Assembly: GCA_947259685.1 (NCBI GenBank)
Contig: CAMYNC010000034.1
Location: forward strand, 16,653-80,652
DNA length: 64,000 bases
Direction of reading: 5' to 3'
Source: an uncultured Desulfuromonadales bacterium
GTDB taxonomy: Bacteria; Desulfobacterota; Desulfuromonadia; Desulfuromonadales; Geopsychrobacteraceae
The notes below the pieces were generated by a model, which saw only the letters and a program-made list of their open reading frames with translations, was not told where the DNA came from and did not search any database. The translations under genes and the position numbers were made by a program. Positions 53,369-62,138 of the stretch are shown here, piece after piece. Within the stretch, counting starts at the first letter, position 1, and each line of letters begins with the position of its first letter.

Positions 53369-53899
53369 ATGGCCAACCGCTACGAACGCAATGCCCTGTT
53401 GCGCTATGAAAAGGAACGCCGCAAGAATATCCTCGCTAAGCCGGGGGTGCACGATTTTGTGCTGATCCTCGATCATCTCAAACCCGGTTTCAATGTGCCG
53501 AAGATCTTCCGCAGTGCCGAGGCCTTTGGTGCTGCCGCAGTCCACCTGGTCGGCATCGGGCCCTTCGATCCGGCTCCCGCCAAAGGTTCATTCCGTAAGG
53601 TGCCGGCGGTTTTCCATGATGACTTCGTCAGCTGTTACCGGCAGCTTAGCGACGCCGGCTACCAGCTGTTCCGTCTGGCTCCCGATGCCAAGGAGAGCCT
53701 CTGTCACTGCGAACTGCCGAAAAAAAGTGCTTTCATCCTCGGCCACGAAGAGTTCGGTTGCAGTTTCGATCCCAACGACTATCCCGCTATTCAACCCCTG
53801 AATATTCCTCAGTACGGTAGTGTCCAAAGCCTCAATGTCAGTATTGCTTCCTCAGTGGTGATGTTCGAGTATCTGCGTCAACATAGAGTGGATGGCTGA
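53369..53899 (+). CDS. SpoU/TrmH-family RNA 2'-O-methyltransferase
   Basis: 176 residues from ATG 53369, chosen for GAAGGAGGAGCACCT upstream. The SPOUT fold motifs are visible: LILDHLKPGFNVPKIFRSAE (motif 1, usual NVGxIFRTA), SAFILGHEEFGCS (motif 2, GxE) and LNIPQYGSVQSLNVSIASSV (motif 3, deep-knot loop with SLNVSxA). It transfers methyl from AdoMet to a ribose of tRNA or rRNA; the target is not evident. It lacks the N-terminal substrate-binding extension of RlmB. It stands alone. Confidence 0.9.
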   Translation: MANRYERNALLRYEKERRKNILAKPGVHDFVLILDHLKPGFNVPKIFRSAEAFGAAAVHLVGIGPFDPAPAKGSFRKVPAVFHDDFVSCYRQLSDAGYQLFRLAPDAKESLCHCELPKKSAFILGHEEFGCSFDPNDYPAIQPLNIPQYGSVQSLNVSIASSVVMFEYLRQHRVDG

Positions 53900-54064
53900 G
53901 CACCACCTTCTCCCTTGTAAATCATAGAGCCATTTGTATCTCACTTATTCTTTGTTAAATTTTTTGCAGACGTCCTGGTCAGATATGTGCACCGAATTGT
54001 GATCCGCTTATTTAATCGGTAGGTCATTTCATATTCATCGACAACCCATCTGGAGGAGGAAATC

Positions 54065-54658
54065 ATGTTCACATTTTTGGTTCTGCTCGGTTTATTTCTT
54101 CTGGCTCTGCTGCTCCACTACCTGTTTGGCAAAAAGGATATCGCGGCCAAAATTTCCAAAGAGGGCATGCCCAGCCTGAGGCCTCTGCCGATCCCGGTGA
54201 AAGACTATGATTTATTCATGCGCATTGCCATCTGGCTGTTCCATATCAGGCGCTGGGAGCTTATAGATAACTGGCATTTTATCTACGAAAGTAAGGAAGA
54301 TAATGCAACAGTGGAAATTGTCCTGCCCAAGGAATTTGAATTTGATGGCGCGTCGATACCGCGACCGCTCTGGGCTTTTTTGAGCCCGGTGGGATTGCTG
54401 CTGGTGCCGGGGCTGATTCACGACTATGGCTACAAGTACAACCAGCTCTGGCAGAAAGACAGCAACGGCGAGATTGTCCCTTACAAAAAAGATTCGAAAC
54501 GTGAAGATTGGGATGAGCTGTTTCGACAGGTCGGTGAGCAGATTAACGGCATGGTCGGTATCGATTTCGTCGCCTATCTGGGGGTGAAGTATTTCGGCAA
54601 CGGGCCTTGGAAAAAACATCGCCAGGCAGGATTAGAGCCGACTAAGCCCGTAGAATAG
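54065..54658 (+). CDS. DUF1353 membrane-anchored protein
   Basis: 197 residues. One N-terminal helix (FTFLVLLGLFLLALLLHYLF) is followed by a soluble domain with VLPKEFEFDGASIPRPLWAF and PGLIHDYGYKYNQ, the hallmark blocks of DUF1353 (FxxDGASIPR and a conserved HDxxY). DUF1353 proteins occur in phages and in bacterial genomes; their function is unknown. The conserved Asp and His hint at a metal site. RBS CTGGAGGAGGAAATC is very good. Confidence 0.82.
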   Translation: MFTFLVLLGLFLLALLLHYLFGKKDIAAKISKEGMPSLRPLPIPVKDYDLFMRIAIWLFHIRRWELIDNWHFIYESKEDNATVEIVLPKEFEFDGASIPRPLWAFLSPVGLLLVPGLIHDYGYKYNQLWQKDSNGEIVPYKKDSKREDWDELFRQVGEQINGMVGIDFVAYLGVKYFGNGPWKKHRQAGLEPTKPVE

Positions 54659-54671
54659 CAAGTAAACTTTT

Positions 54672-54793
54672 GTCTCACGCCCGCTCGCTAGGCCCACTCG
54701 AGGCGCAGAGTTCGCAGAGAAAACCTTAAAGACTTGTTTTTCGCTTTCTCTGTGCCCTCTGCGTCTCGAGCGACTAACAGGAGCGGGCGGGAG
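54672..54793. repeat. CTCTGCG-type palindromic repeat, long copy
   Basis: Outer arms TCTCACGCCCGCTCGCTA and GAGCGGGCGGGAGA; inner arms CTCGAGGCGCAGAG...CGCAGAGAAA and TTTCTCTGTG...CTCTGCGTCTCGAG. Together they form a 120-bp near-palindrome. Confidence 0.65.
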
Positions 54794-54819
54794 ATGCTTT
54801 TCTGCTTTTAAATAAAGCC

Positions 54820-54988
54820 CTAGGAGACTGTCGGACTATCCATGAGCCAGCTGCAAATTCGACTGTTTGGCCCAGATTTCAGCTCCTTTTCGGCCCATAG
54901 CTAAGGCTATGAGCTCTCAAACGAGCCAAAATTTGGTCTCAAACATCCAAATTTTCGCTTTGGCCCGAATAGTTCGACAGCCTCCTAG
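54820..54988. repeat. MITE-like palindromic element
   Basis: Terminal arms CTAGGAGACTGTCGGACTAT and ATAGTTCGACAGCCTCCTAG match at 18 of 20 positions. The interior has opposed TTTGGCCCAGATTT and CAAATTTTCGCTTTGGCCC stretches and a small central palindrome CATAGC-TAAG-GCTATG. About 169 bp, non-coding. Confidence 0.7.
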
Positions 54989-55137
54989 CACATCCGTCTA
55001 TACACTCCTTGGTCAAGTCTAACGATTTAACCTTTTGCAGAACCGTCCAAGCCGATTAAAATATGCGTGTTTGTCCGTTCAACGGCAACGGATTGTCCAA
55101 TTCTTCATCTCGTTTAGGGGTGGAACAGGAGGAATAG

Positions 55138-56313
55138 ATGAAAATTGTGAAAATGAGCAAAGTTTTGGGACTGTTTTTAAGCCTAGCCTTGACGTTAGCG
55201 GCCTGCGGGGGCGGTGGTAGCGGCTCTGGCGGTTCCGATCAGGGAACCCTGGCGGTGTCGCTGGTCGATAGCTCGACGGAAAATTACCTGGGCGTTTATG
55301 TCACCATCGATGAGGTGGCCATTCATTCCAATAGCAATGGCTGGGAGACCATTGCCACCCCAGGAGGAACGTATAACCTGCTGGAACTGGTCAATGGCGT
55401 CAGGGAGGAACTGGCACTGACTCAGCTCGATTCAGGGTCGTTTACTCAGCTCCGTTTACTGCTGGGAAGTACTGCGGATAATACCCTGAACCTGTTGGGC
55501 GATCCGCACCCTTTTCCCAATTACCTGATCGATGACAGTGATGCGGTGCATGAACTGAAAGTCCCCAGCGGCTATCAGAGCGGGATCAAGATTGTCAAAG
55601 GATTTACCATCAACGACAATCAGACCACCGAGCTGATCCTTGATTTTGATGCCATGAAATCGGTGGTCAAGGCCGGAAAAAGCGGCAAGCACCTGCTCAA
55701 ACCGACCATCAAGATGCTGGCTACAACCGACGGCGTGCTACTTTCTGGGCTGGTTGACGATGGCACTCTCGGTCTTGCTGGGGCGATGGTCAGCGCTCAG
55801 ACTTACGATGGTAATCTGTCCCTGGACCCGGCTGAACGGGTGGACGTGTTGCGCAGCACCGTCTCCGGCGAGGATGATTCGACCACGGCTGAGGATGAGA
55901 CCGGTGAATACAAGCTGTTTCTGGCTGCCGGGAACTACAACCTGCTGGCCTACCTGAATGGTTATGAGCCGATCTGTCGCACGGTTGATCTGGTCGCCGG
56001 GACTTTACCGGAGGAAGACTTTACCCTGACTCCGGCGCTTACTGGAATAATTTCCGGAACTGTTGACATCGTAACCAGAACCCCGGTCGAAGATCAGCAT
56101 GTGACCATCGATTTCCGTCAGGACGGGCTCTGCGGGGTGTCAAACCGATGGGTCAATGTGAAATCCGTTGCTGTGGAAGATGGGGGAACTTATGATGTCG
56201 AGCTGCCAGTTGGTACCTACCTAGTGGTGTCGTCAACCCCAGGGATGGTGACTCAAGAGAAGATGGTGACAGTGACGCACAATGCTGACATACGCCACAA
56301 TCCGGCTTTTTAA
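55138..56313 (+). CDS. DUF4382 lipoprotein
   Basis: 391 residues with a lipoprotein signal (LFLSLALTLAACGGGGSG, lipidated Cys near 23). Residues 35-200 form a DUF4382 domain: GTLAVSLVDSSTENYLGVYV, GSFTQLRLLLGSTADNTL and the HELKVPSGYQSGIKIVKGFT block. The C-terminal half has two carboxypeptidase-regulatory-like beta repeats. It is probably a surface or periplasm-facing anchored protein; function unknown. RBS ACAGGAGGAATAG. A terminator lies 22 bp after the stop, so it is monocistronic. Confidence 0.85.
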   Translation: MKIVKMSKVLGLFLSLALTLAACGGGGSGSGGSDQGTLAVSLVDSSTENYLGVYVTIDEVAIHSNSNGWETIATPGGTYNLLELVNGVREELALTQLDSGSFTQLRLLLGSTADNTLNLLGDPHPFPNYLIDDSDAVHELKVPSGYQSGIKIVKGFTINDNQTTELILDFDAMKSVVKAGKSGKHLLKPTIKMLATTDGVLLSGLVDDGTLGLAGAMVSAQTYDGNLSLDPAERVDVLRSTVSGEDDSTTAEDETGEYKLFLAAGNYNLLAYLNGYEPICRTVDLVAGTLPEEDFTLTPALTGIISGTVDIVTRTPVEDQHVTIDFRQDGLCGVSNRWVNVKSVAVEDGGTYDVELPVGTYLVVSSTPGMVTQEKMVTVTHNADIRHNPAF

Positions 56314-56335
56314 CCACGACATTCAACAGTACTGG

Positions 56336-56370
56336 CGCCTGCTGGAGACAACCTCCGGCAGGCGTTTTTT
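56336..56370. terminator. Rho-independent terminator between convergent genes
   Basis: CGCCTGCTGGAG and CCTCCGGCAGGCG stem, six T. Confidence 0.85.
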
Positions 56371-57085
56371 ATTTGCTCTGCAATTGCAGCAAGAAGGGCA
56401 AGTCGAGTTGATGTTCTTCCAGGTAGCGACGGGTGGTAACAAAACCCTGGGGAATGATGCCACTGAGCTGATGCTCCAACTCCAGCCAGAGGAGATAGAT
56501 CAGGTTACCGCTTAAGGAGACGCCGAACTCTTCGCGCATGGCACGTAACAGCACCGATTCCAGTTCCAGCCCGGTTTCCTGCGGGGCGGCTAAGTAATGG
56601 GTCGGAAAGGCGACGACCTCGGGGTCGAGGCTGCTGAGGAAGGCCTCTTTTTCCAAGGGGTGTAGAGTGGCAAAATCGACCGCGCACCAGTTGCTGTTGC
56701 GGGTTGATAAGAGGGCCCGGCAACTGTAGGGGCGTTGCGGATAAAGGCTGCAGTTGCCCTCCTCCGCTATCAGTAGCGGGCAACCGCCAAGCTGATCACG
56801 AAATTGACGCAGGAAGTCTTTTAAATCGCCGGAACCCAGGCTTATCTTTCTTAACTCATCGATCTTTTCGTTCAGTAATATTCTTTGTTCAGGATTTATG
56901 TTTCTTGCCAGGAGCAGTGCTTCGGCAAAGCTGCAGTTGACAGTCAGGCTGCAGCAGTTGCAGCAGCCGCTGCTGCAATAAACCTGAATCCGTTCCCCGC
57001 GAAGCCGCGCGCAATCTTCAATCGTCTGGCGATCCAACAGCTGTTGCCCTGCGGCGAGTTGATCTAGAATTGGCTGCCAGCGCAT
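56369..57085 (-). CDS. YkgJ-family cysteine-cluster protein
   Basis: 238 residues. The N-terminal SSGCCNCCSLTVNCS block and the later GGCPLLIAEEGNCSLYPQRP and PYSCRALLST form the eight-Cys pattern of the YkgJ/Fe-S or zinc-chelating family (CxxCC...C, CPxL...C.IY..RP..CR). Function unknown. ATG at 57085 overlaps the stop of the 2-hydroxyacid dehydrogenase gene (TGATG), which makes it the last gene in a minus-strand series. The C-terminal 90 residues have no known motif. Confidence 0.83.
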   Translation of the reverse strand: MRWQPILDQLAAGQQLLDRQTIEDCARLRGERIQVYCSSGCCNCCSLTVNCSFAEALLLARNINPEQRILLNEKIDELRKISLGSGDLKDFLRQFRDQLGGCPLLIAEEGNCSLYPQRPYSCRALLSTRNSNWCAVDFATLHPLEKEAFLSSLDPEVVAFPTHYLAAPQETGLELESVLLRAMREEFGVSLSGNLIYLLWLELEHQLSGIIPQGFVTTRRYLEEHQLDLPFLLQLQSK

Positions 57086-58041
57086 CAAACCACCCGGTTC
57101 AGGGGCGCTCCTTCGAGAAAGGCTTTGACGTTGCTGATCACCATGTCGAGCAGCCGCTGCCGGGCTTCGGCGGTGGCCCAGGCGATATGCGGGGTGATAA
57201 AACAGTTCGGCGCGCTCAGCAACGGGTTGTCTTCGGCCGGCGGTTCGCTGGAGAGCACATCGGCGGCAAAGCCGCCCAGGTAACCGGCGTGCAGGGCTTC
57301 GGCGACCGCTGCTTCGTCGATCAGTGGCCCGCGGCCGGTATTGATCAACAGAGCCCCCTGTTTGACCCGCGCCAGCCGTGCGGTATTGACCAGCTGTTTG
57401 GTCTCTTCGGTGAGGGGACAGTTCAGGCTGATGACGTGGCTTGCGGAAAACAGGCTGTCGGTATCGACAAATTTGACCTCGGTTTCATGCTGGTATTTTT
57501 CCGGATTGGCGGTGCTGACCAGCACCTGCATGCCGAAGGCCCGGGCCACCCGGGCGACCTGTTGCCCGATCTGACCAAAGCCGACCAGCCCCATGGTTTT
57601 ACCGGCCAGCTCCAATAGCGGCCGCTGGTGAAAGCTGAAATCGACGCAGCGACTCCATTCGCCTTCGCTGACCAGTCTGGCGTGATGGCCAACCTGCTGG
57701 GTCATCTCCAGCAGCAGGGCGAAGACCATCTGGCAAACCGAAGCGCTGCTGTAACCGGGAACATTGGTGACGACGATATTGTTGGCCACGGCAGCGTCCA
57801 GGTCGATGACGTTGTAGCCGGTGGCCAGCACCCCGATATATTTTAAATCGGGCAGGGCGGCCAAGGTCTCCGCGTCCAGTGGGGCTTTATTGGTTAAAAC
57901 GATTTCCGCCCCGGCGGCCCGCTCGGCAACCTGTTGCGGTGCGGTGCGGGCATAGATGGAACAGTCGCCCAATTCTTCCAGCGGGTTCCAGTCGAGATCG
58001 CCCGGATTCAGGGTATGTCCGTCAAGCACGACAATTTTCAT
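57085..58041 (-). CDS. D-2-hydroxyacid dehydrogenase (NAD-dependent)
   Basis: 318 residues. The NAD motif is GLVGFGQIGQQVARVARAFG (GxGxxG). The catalytic triad sits in INTGRGPLIDEAAVA (Arg), DVLSSEPPAEDNPLL (Glu) and NCFITPHIAWATAEARQRLL (His). The N-terminal MKIVVLDGHTLNPGDLDWNP is typical of HprA-like hydroxypyruvate/glycerate dehydrogenases, but the exact substrate (glycerate, lactate or others) cannot be fixed. It is followed closely by the YkgJ gene (stop and start overlap). Confidence 0.9.
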   Translation of the reverse strand: MKIVVLDGHTLNPGDLDWNPLEELGDCSIYARTAPQQVAERAAGAEIVLTNKAPLDAETLAALPDLKYIGVLATGYNVIDLDAAVANNIVVTNVPGYSSASVCQMVFALLLEMTQQVGHHARLVSEGEWSRCVDFSFHQRPLLELAGKTMGLVGFGQIGQQVARVARAFGMQVLVSTANPEKYQHETEVKFVDTDSLFSASHVISLNCPLTEETKQLVNTARLARVKQGALLINTGRGPLIDEAAVAEALHAGYLGGFAADVLSSEPPAEDNPLLSAPNCFITPHIAWATAEARQRLLDMVISNVKAFLEGAPLNRVV

Positions 58042-58073
58042 CAGCGTCTCTCCATTTTCAGCAGCACCGGCAA

Positions 58074-58499
58074 CTATTGCAGCGAGTAGCCGCCGACCCG
58101 CCAGCGGTTGTCCTGATCTTTGACCAGGGTGACCATTTCGATGGCGGTCTTGTTTTCAAAGGTCGAGCGGAAGATGAGGAACAGCATCGGTCGGTTATCG
58201 GTTTCGTCAGAGCCTTCAACCGGCTTGGTCATTTGTAGTTGGCGTTGCTGATTCTTGCCAAAATTGGGGCGCAAGTGGGTGATTTCCTGGGTCCACTGGC
58301 TGCGGTCGATTTTCCCCCGGAAGTATTCCGAGCTGGTTTCCCAGCACTCTTGGTATTCACCGCGATCGATCTGCTCGAGGAATTCCAGCGCTGCCAGGGT
58401 CGCTTGTTTATCGGGCGGAACCTGGTTTTCGGCCAGGGTAGGGGCGGGGATTAGGTAGCAAAGTAGACTGAGAATGACCGCAGCAACAACTTTAAGCAT
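58074..58499 (-). CDS. DUF4019 exported protein, copy 1
   Basis: 141 residues from ATG 58499 (ACGGAGAACCTCA upstream). The signal peptide VVAAVILSLLCYLIPAPTLA is cleaved. The mature part LAALEFLEQIDRGEYQECWE, a central SQWTQEITHLRPNFG and a C-terminal MVTLVKDQDNRWRVGGYSLQ fit DUF4019, an NTF2-like fold protein of unknown role. A diverged paralogue is at 62478-62921, with the same ending (WRVAGYHISQ). Confidence 0.82.
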   Translation of the reverse strand: MLKVVAAVILSLLCYLIPAPTLAENQVPPDKQATLAALEFLEQIDRGEYQECWETSSEYFRGKIDRSQWTQEITHLRPNFGKNQQRQLQMTKPVEGSDETDNRPMLFLIFRSTFENKTAIEMVTLVKDQDNRWRVGGYSLQ

Positions 58500-58526
58500 T
58501 GAGGTTCTCCGTTCGCAACTTTTCAT

Positions 58527-59267
58527 TTATTGGTCAGCGGGATCCTGACCGCTGCCAAAGAGTTTGTACAGGGTATCCTTTTCTTCACGACTGACGATAT
58601 CGACCGTCGGCAGGCTGGCATGACGTACCTGGTTGCGGCCTGCCTGTTTGGCCTGGTACAGATACTGGTCGGCGCGCTCTACCAGCTCTTCAACACTGGC
58701 TGCCTGATCACTGGTAAAGGTGTCGATGCCGAGACTGGCGGTAAGCTTCAGCTGCTGTTCGCCCAGCTGCAGCGGGGTATCTGCTATCGTCTGGCGTAAT
58801 CGTTCAGCCACCGGGATGCTGGCGGCAAGCAGGGTGTTCGGCAGGATGATAGCGAATTCTTCGCCACCGTAGCGGCAGGGGATATCCAGTTTGCGCATGG
58901 TCTTCTGCATCAGCCTGGCGATCTGGATCAGCGCCTGATTGCCGACTTCGTGCCCCCAGTCATCATTCACTTTTTTGAAAAAATCGATATCGAGCATAAT
59001 CAGACTGGTTGGCTGGTCGCTACGTCTGGTGCGCTCCATCTCCTGCTCGAGGGCCTGGACGAAATGGCGATAGTTGGCCAGCCCGGTCAGCGGGTCGGTG
59101 CGCACCTGGGCCGAGAGTTCGGCGAGAGATTCGCGAAGTTCGACCAGCTCGTCATACAGGGTGCAGTCACGATCACCAGAGGGGCAGCGTGGCCGCTGCG
59201 CTGCGGTTTCGGTCGATTGCTCTGTCCATTCGGTGGTGCGCGTGGCTTGTTTGGTCGTCTTGGCCAT
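58527..59267 (-). CDS. Diguanylate cyclase (GGDEF) with intact active site and inhibitory site
   Basis: 246 residues from ATG 59267; the frame extends by a TTG. A short charged N-terminus without sensor domain or membrane helix is followed by the GGDEF domain: DPLTGLANYRHFVQALEQEM, LDIDFFKKVNDDWGHEVGNQ, and PCRYGGEEFAIILPNTLLAA with the GGEEF active site. RKLD five residues before it is the RxxD inhibitory site, so product feedback is expected. It makes cyclic-di-GMP; the PilZ protein at 21978-22337 is a possible receptor. Confidence 0.92.
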   Translation of the reverse strand: MAKTTKQATRTTEWTEQSTETAAQRPRCPSGDRDCTLYDELVELRESLAELSAQVRTDPLTGLANYRHFVQALEQEMERTRRSDQPTSLIMLDIDFFKKVNDDWGHEVGNQALIQIARLMQKTMRKLDIPCRYGGEEFAIILPNTLLAASIPVAERLRQTIADTPLQLGEQQLKLTASLGIDTFTSDQAASVEELVERADQYLYQAKQAGRNQVRHASLPTVDIVSREEKDTLYKLFGSGQDPADQ

Positions 59268-59491
59268 GGAATCCAACAGCGGTTATCCGGTCTATTTAGC
59301 TCAGTTGTTGAGCCTGGTTTGCATCCAGTCGGGAGCGCTGGTTTCTGGCAGGAATTATACACACCTCATAAGAGTAAGTCTAAATTTCCTCGCTGGTAAT
59401 CCCTTGGCAGGGGAGCAGTCTGGAGTGTTTTACGCAGGAAAAAGCATTGCTGGTGGGGCTGGAGGTCAGTGGGAAAAAGGGAAACAAAAAA

Positions 59492-60328
59492 TTATTGCAG
59501 GGCATTGCTGAGGTCATTTCCTGCGGCCAGAGCCGTATCGAGCAGTTCGAACAGCAGCTCAGGGTCACAGGCAAAGCGTTGTACCGCTTTATCGGTCAGC
59601 TTACTGCTGGTATCCAGCTCAGGGTTGCCACGAATCAGGGCGGCGATCCCGACGGCTAATGGGATGTTGGGGGGCAGGGCACTATGATGGCTGCTGATTG
59701 CCTGAATCAGGGGGTCCGGAAATCCCCAGCTTCTGGCCATCCGGCCGCCGACGCTGGCGTGATCAGAGCTGCAACGTTGGCGTTCGAGCTGAGTCAGTTC
59801 AATGTTCTCATCTTCAAGCCAGCGTAGATAGACTTCTCGATAGATGGCCGGTTGCTGCCTGGCCAGCAGCGGAATGCCGATATCCTGCAGCAGGCTGATG
59901 GTAAAGACATCCGCCTGCTGGTTTGGTTCCAGGCAATTGGCTATCTGTCGGGCGACTGTCGCTCTGCGGGCTGCAGTTGTCCAGAATTGCTGCATATCGA
60001 ACCAGGGCAGGGGGGAGGCGCTGGCCAGACTGTCTTTGACCGCGACCGAAAGGACCAGTGATTCGAGCCGCGAGCGGCCGAGCAGGTTCACCGCGTGGCG
60101 AATGTTACTGACCTTGTGCGATAGGCCGAACCCGGCTGAATTGACCACTTTGAGCACCCGGACATGCAGCCCCGGATCGACTTCCAGTTCGGCCGCCAAT
60201 TCATTGATTGAGGTCTCAGGGTCACGTAATTTGTTCAACAGATTGAGGATGGCTGCCGAGAAACTGGGGACTTCAAACTGGTCCAGCGGATCTGCTTTCG
60301 CTTGCTTCTTTTTCCCGAGTCCAAACAT
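59492..60328 (-). CDS. HDOD-domain signalling protein
   Basis: 278 residues. After a Lys-rich start the HDOD domain begins at about residue 18 (VPSFSAAILNLLNKLRDPET, then LAAELEVDPGLHVRVLKVVN SAGF). LLQDIGIPLL and SSDHASVGGRMARSWGFPD are the mid- and late-domain motifs. HDOD domains are HD-like but lack catalysis and act in signalling or stress responses. It starts three bases after the stop of the pentapeptide-channel gene, so it is co-expressed with it. Confidence 0.9.
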   Translation of the reverse strand: MFGLGKKKQAKADPLDQFEVPSFSAAILNLLNKLRDPETSINELAAELEVDPGLHVRVLKVVNSAGFGLSHKVSNIRHAVNLLGRSRLESLVLSVAVKDSLASASPLPWFDMQQFWTTAARRATVARQIANCLEPNQQADVFTISLLQDIGIPLLARQQPAIYREVYLRWLEDENIELTQLERQRCSSDHASVGGRMARSWGFPDPLIQAISSHHSALPPNIPLAVGIAALIRGNPELDTSSKLTDKAVQRFACDPELLFELLDTALAAGNDLSNALQ

Positions 60329-60331
60329 GAT

Positions 60332-61279
60332 TTATTCTCCGCGGCGGGCGAGCTTATTGGAAAAGATCGACAGCAGGCCACCCAGCATAATATAGCCGGA
60401 AGAGACCTCGAGCATGGTAATCAGCTGCGCCGCCATGGTTTGCGGCAGCACGTCGCCGTAACCGAGAGTGGTCATGGTCACTACGCTGAAATAGAGTGGC
60501 GACAGACCGGTTTGGTACTGGCCGTAGTCGACCCCGACCTGGGTGTAGAGATAGGCGAAAAGCAGCAGCTGCACACCGATGCAGCAGCACCAGCGGAACA
60601 TGCTACGGCCGCAGTCGCAGGTCAGCCACCAGGGGTAATAGAGAATTCTGCTCAGCCAGTTGTAGGAGCGGAATTCTTTGATGAAGTTCTGGTCGATGAT
60701 TTCGCGGCGCATCAGGTAGGCACCGGCAAAATTGATATCGCGGATGTCCACGCCGATCCAGTTGGCGGTCTTGAACTGCCGGAGCATTCGTAAGCGGGCA
60801 TGGCGCAGGTCGGAGTTGGTGAAATTAGTGCGTTTAACCCTGGCCAGGGAGAGATCGGCGTAACGCAGATCGGCTTCGGAGAGGTCGGCCAAGGTCAGTT
60901 CGGCTTCGCGCAGCCGGCTGTGATTCAGATTGGCACAATGCAGGTTGGCGCCGCTCAGGTCGGCCTGGGTCAAAGTGGCGTTTTCCAGATCGGCGCGGAA
61001 CAAACTGGCCTGGCTGAGATTGGCGCGGCCGAATCCGGCCCGCCGGCAGTCGGCGCCATCGAGAATCGCGCCCGCAAGATTAGCGCCGGAGAGTTCGGCA
61101 GCTTGCAGATTGGCTTCCTGCAGATTAGCGCCGCGTAGATCGGCCTTAAACAGCTGCATGCCGCTCAGGTCTCTTCCGGCCAGATCGGCCCCCCGCAGGT
61201 CGGCACCGACCAGGTTGATACCGCGCAGGTCACTCTCGGCAGAGAGGTCGATGATTTTTTCGTTTTCAGCCTGCTGCAT
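60332..61279 (-). CDS. Pentapeptide-repeat protein fused to two-TM potassium channel
   Basis: 315 residues. Residues 15-170 are about thirty tandem pentapeptide repeats A(D/N)LxX (LVGADLRGADLAGRDLSG and so on), forming a right-handed quadrilateral beta helix. Residues 210-315 are a two-transmembrane channel with the selectivity filter TMTTLGYGDVLPQT, the K+-channel signature (TxGYGD), and pore-lining helix IMLGGLLSIFSNKLARR. The cytosolic pentapeptide part would regulate gating. No RCK domain is present. It is co-transcribed with an HDOD protein. Confidence 0.92.
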   Translation of the reverse strand: MQQAENEKIIDLSAESDLRGINLVGADLRGADLAGRDLSGMQLFKADLRGANLQEANLQAAELSGANLAGAILDGADCRRAGFGRANLSQASLFRADLENATLTQADLSGANLHCANLNHSRLREAELTLADLSEADLRYADLSLARVKRTNFTNSDLRHARLRMLRQFKTANWIGVDIRDINFAGAYLMRREIIDQNFIKEFRSYNWLSRILYYPWWLTCDCGRSMFRWCCCIGVQLLLFAYLYTQVGVDYGQYQTGLSPLYFSVVTMTTLGYGDVLPQTMAAQLITMLEVSSGYIMLGGLLSIFSNKLARRGE

Positions 61280-61377
61280 TTACCCTCTTCCAGAAAAAAA
61301 ATCTTATCCCGAGGACAAATCTATAGTGTATTTTAATTTATGTCAAATAATGATGTGCCGGTGACGGCACCCAGGGA

Positions 61378-61824
61378 CTAATAGTTGACCGAGATAAACA
61401 GCTCGATTTCCGGCTGAGCGAGGCTGAAGCGGGCTTTGGAAAAGGCGGGCGAGCCAAAGCTCTTGAGATTGTTGGAGACGCCGGCACCCTCTTTAGGGCG
61501 GGGGTAGGGGAACCAGCGCATATCGAACTTGCCGTTGCCGTTCTGATCATGATGCACCAGGATGGCATAGTCTTCGGCCAAGGGCAGGTCGCTAAAGCTG
61601 AGGCTGAGCTGAGCGCTGGTCACCGGCAGGTTCTGCAGCTGGAGTGCCTGGTCAAACTTGGGCCAGCCCTGCTCACCCCGAAACAGGGCGATCCGGAGTT
61701 CGCTTTCTGGCGCGATTTGCAAACCGCTGATGCTGACTTTGATGCTGCCGCTTGCCTCTGCTGGCGCTGCAAAGGCCGGTGTCGACCAAAGACAGAGGAG
61801 TATCAGGAACAGGAAAAAACGCAT
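61378..61824 (-). CDS. DUF2141 exported protein
   Basis: 148 residues from ATG 61824 (TTGGAGCCTGCC). The signal peptide FFLFLILLCLWSTPAFAAPA is cleaved. The mature part IKVSISGLQIAPESELRIAL, SFSDLPLAEDYAILVHHDQN and GNGKFDMRWFPYPRPKEGAG fits DUF2141, a beta-sandwich protein family of unknown role in proteobacteria. HHDQNGNGKFD resembles a Ca2+-binding loop. It stands alone. Confidence 0.85.
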   Translation of the reverse strand: MRFFLFLILLCLWSTPAFAAPAEASGSIKVSISGLQIAPESELRIALFRGEQGWPKFDQALQLQNLPVTSAQLSLSFSDLPLAEDYAILVHHDQNGNGKFDMRWFPYPRPKEGAGVSNNLKSFGSPAFSKARFSLAQPEIELFISVNY

Positions 61825-62138
61825 GGCAGGCTCCAATTGAACAGAATTATTTTAATGGATATCCACCTTACTCAGCTTAATTGGTCAAACCTGAAAAGAT
61901 TTCACCGCAGAGATAGCAAAGGTCGCGGAGAGCTTCAAAACAAACCTGATTATCTCTGCGTTCTTTGCGCTCTCGCCTCAAGGCGCCTACTTCTGGCTAG
62001 TGAGTGAAGCGAACGGGCGGTAAACAGAATTACCAACTCTGGTAATACCTGGTGGAGCCAAGTGCATAACCAGATTATTTTTTTATGGTAGCGGAATAAC
62101 TTCAGCTACGCTCGAAACTGCGGACCAGAGCAAGCAGT
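61825..62138. repeat. Intergenic region with CTCTGCG-type palindromic repeat
   Basis: CACCGCAGAGATAGCAAAGG (from 61903) and CTCTGCGTTCTTTGCGCTCT (to about 61974) face each other; the rest shows nothing recognised. Confidence 0.55.

Larger units (their letters stand above)
54659..55137. other. Intergenic region filled by two palindromic repeats
   Basis: Two different elements, at 54672-54793 and 54820-54988, occupy most of this 480-bp gap. No gene. Confidence 0.55.
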
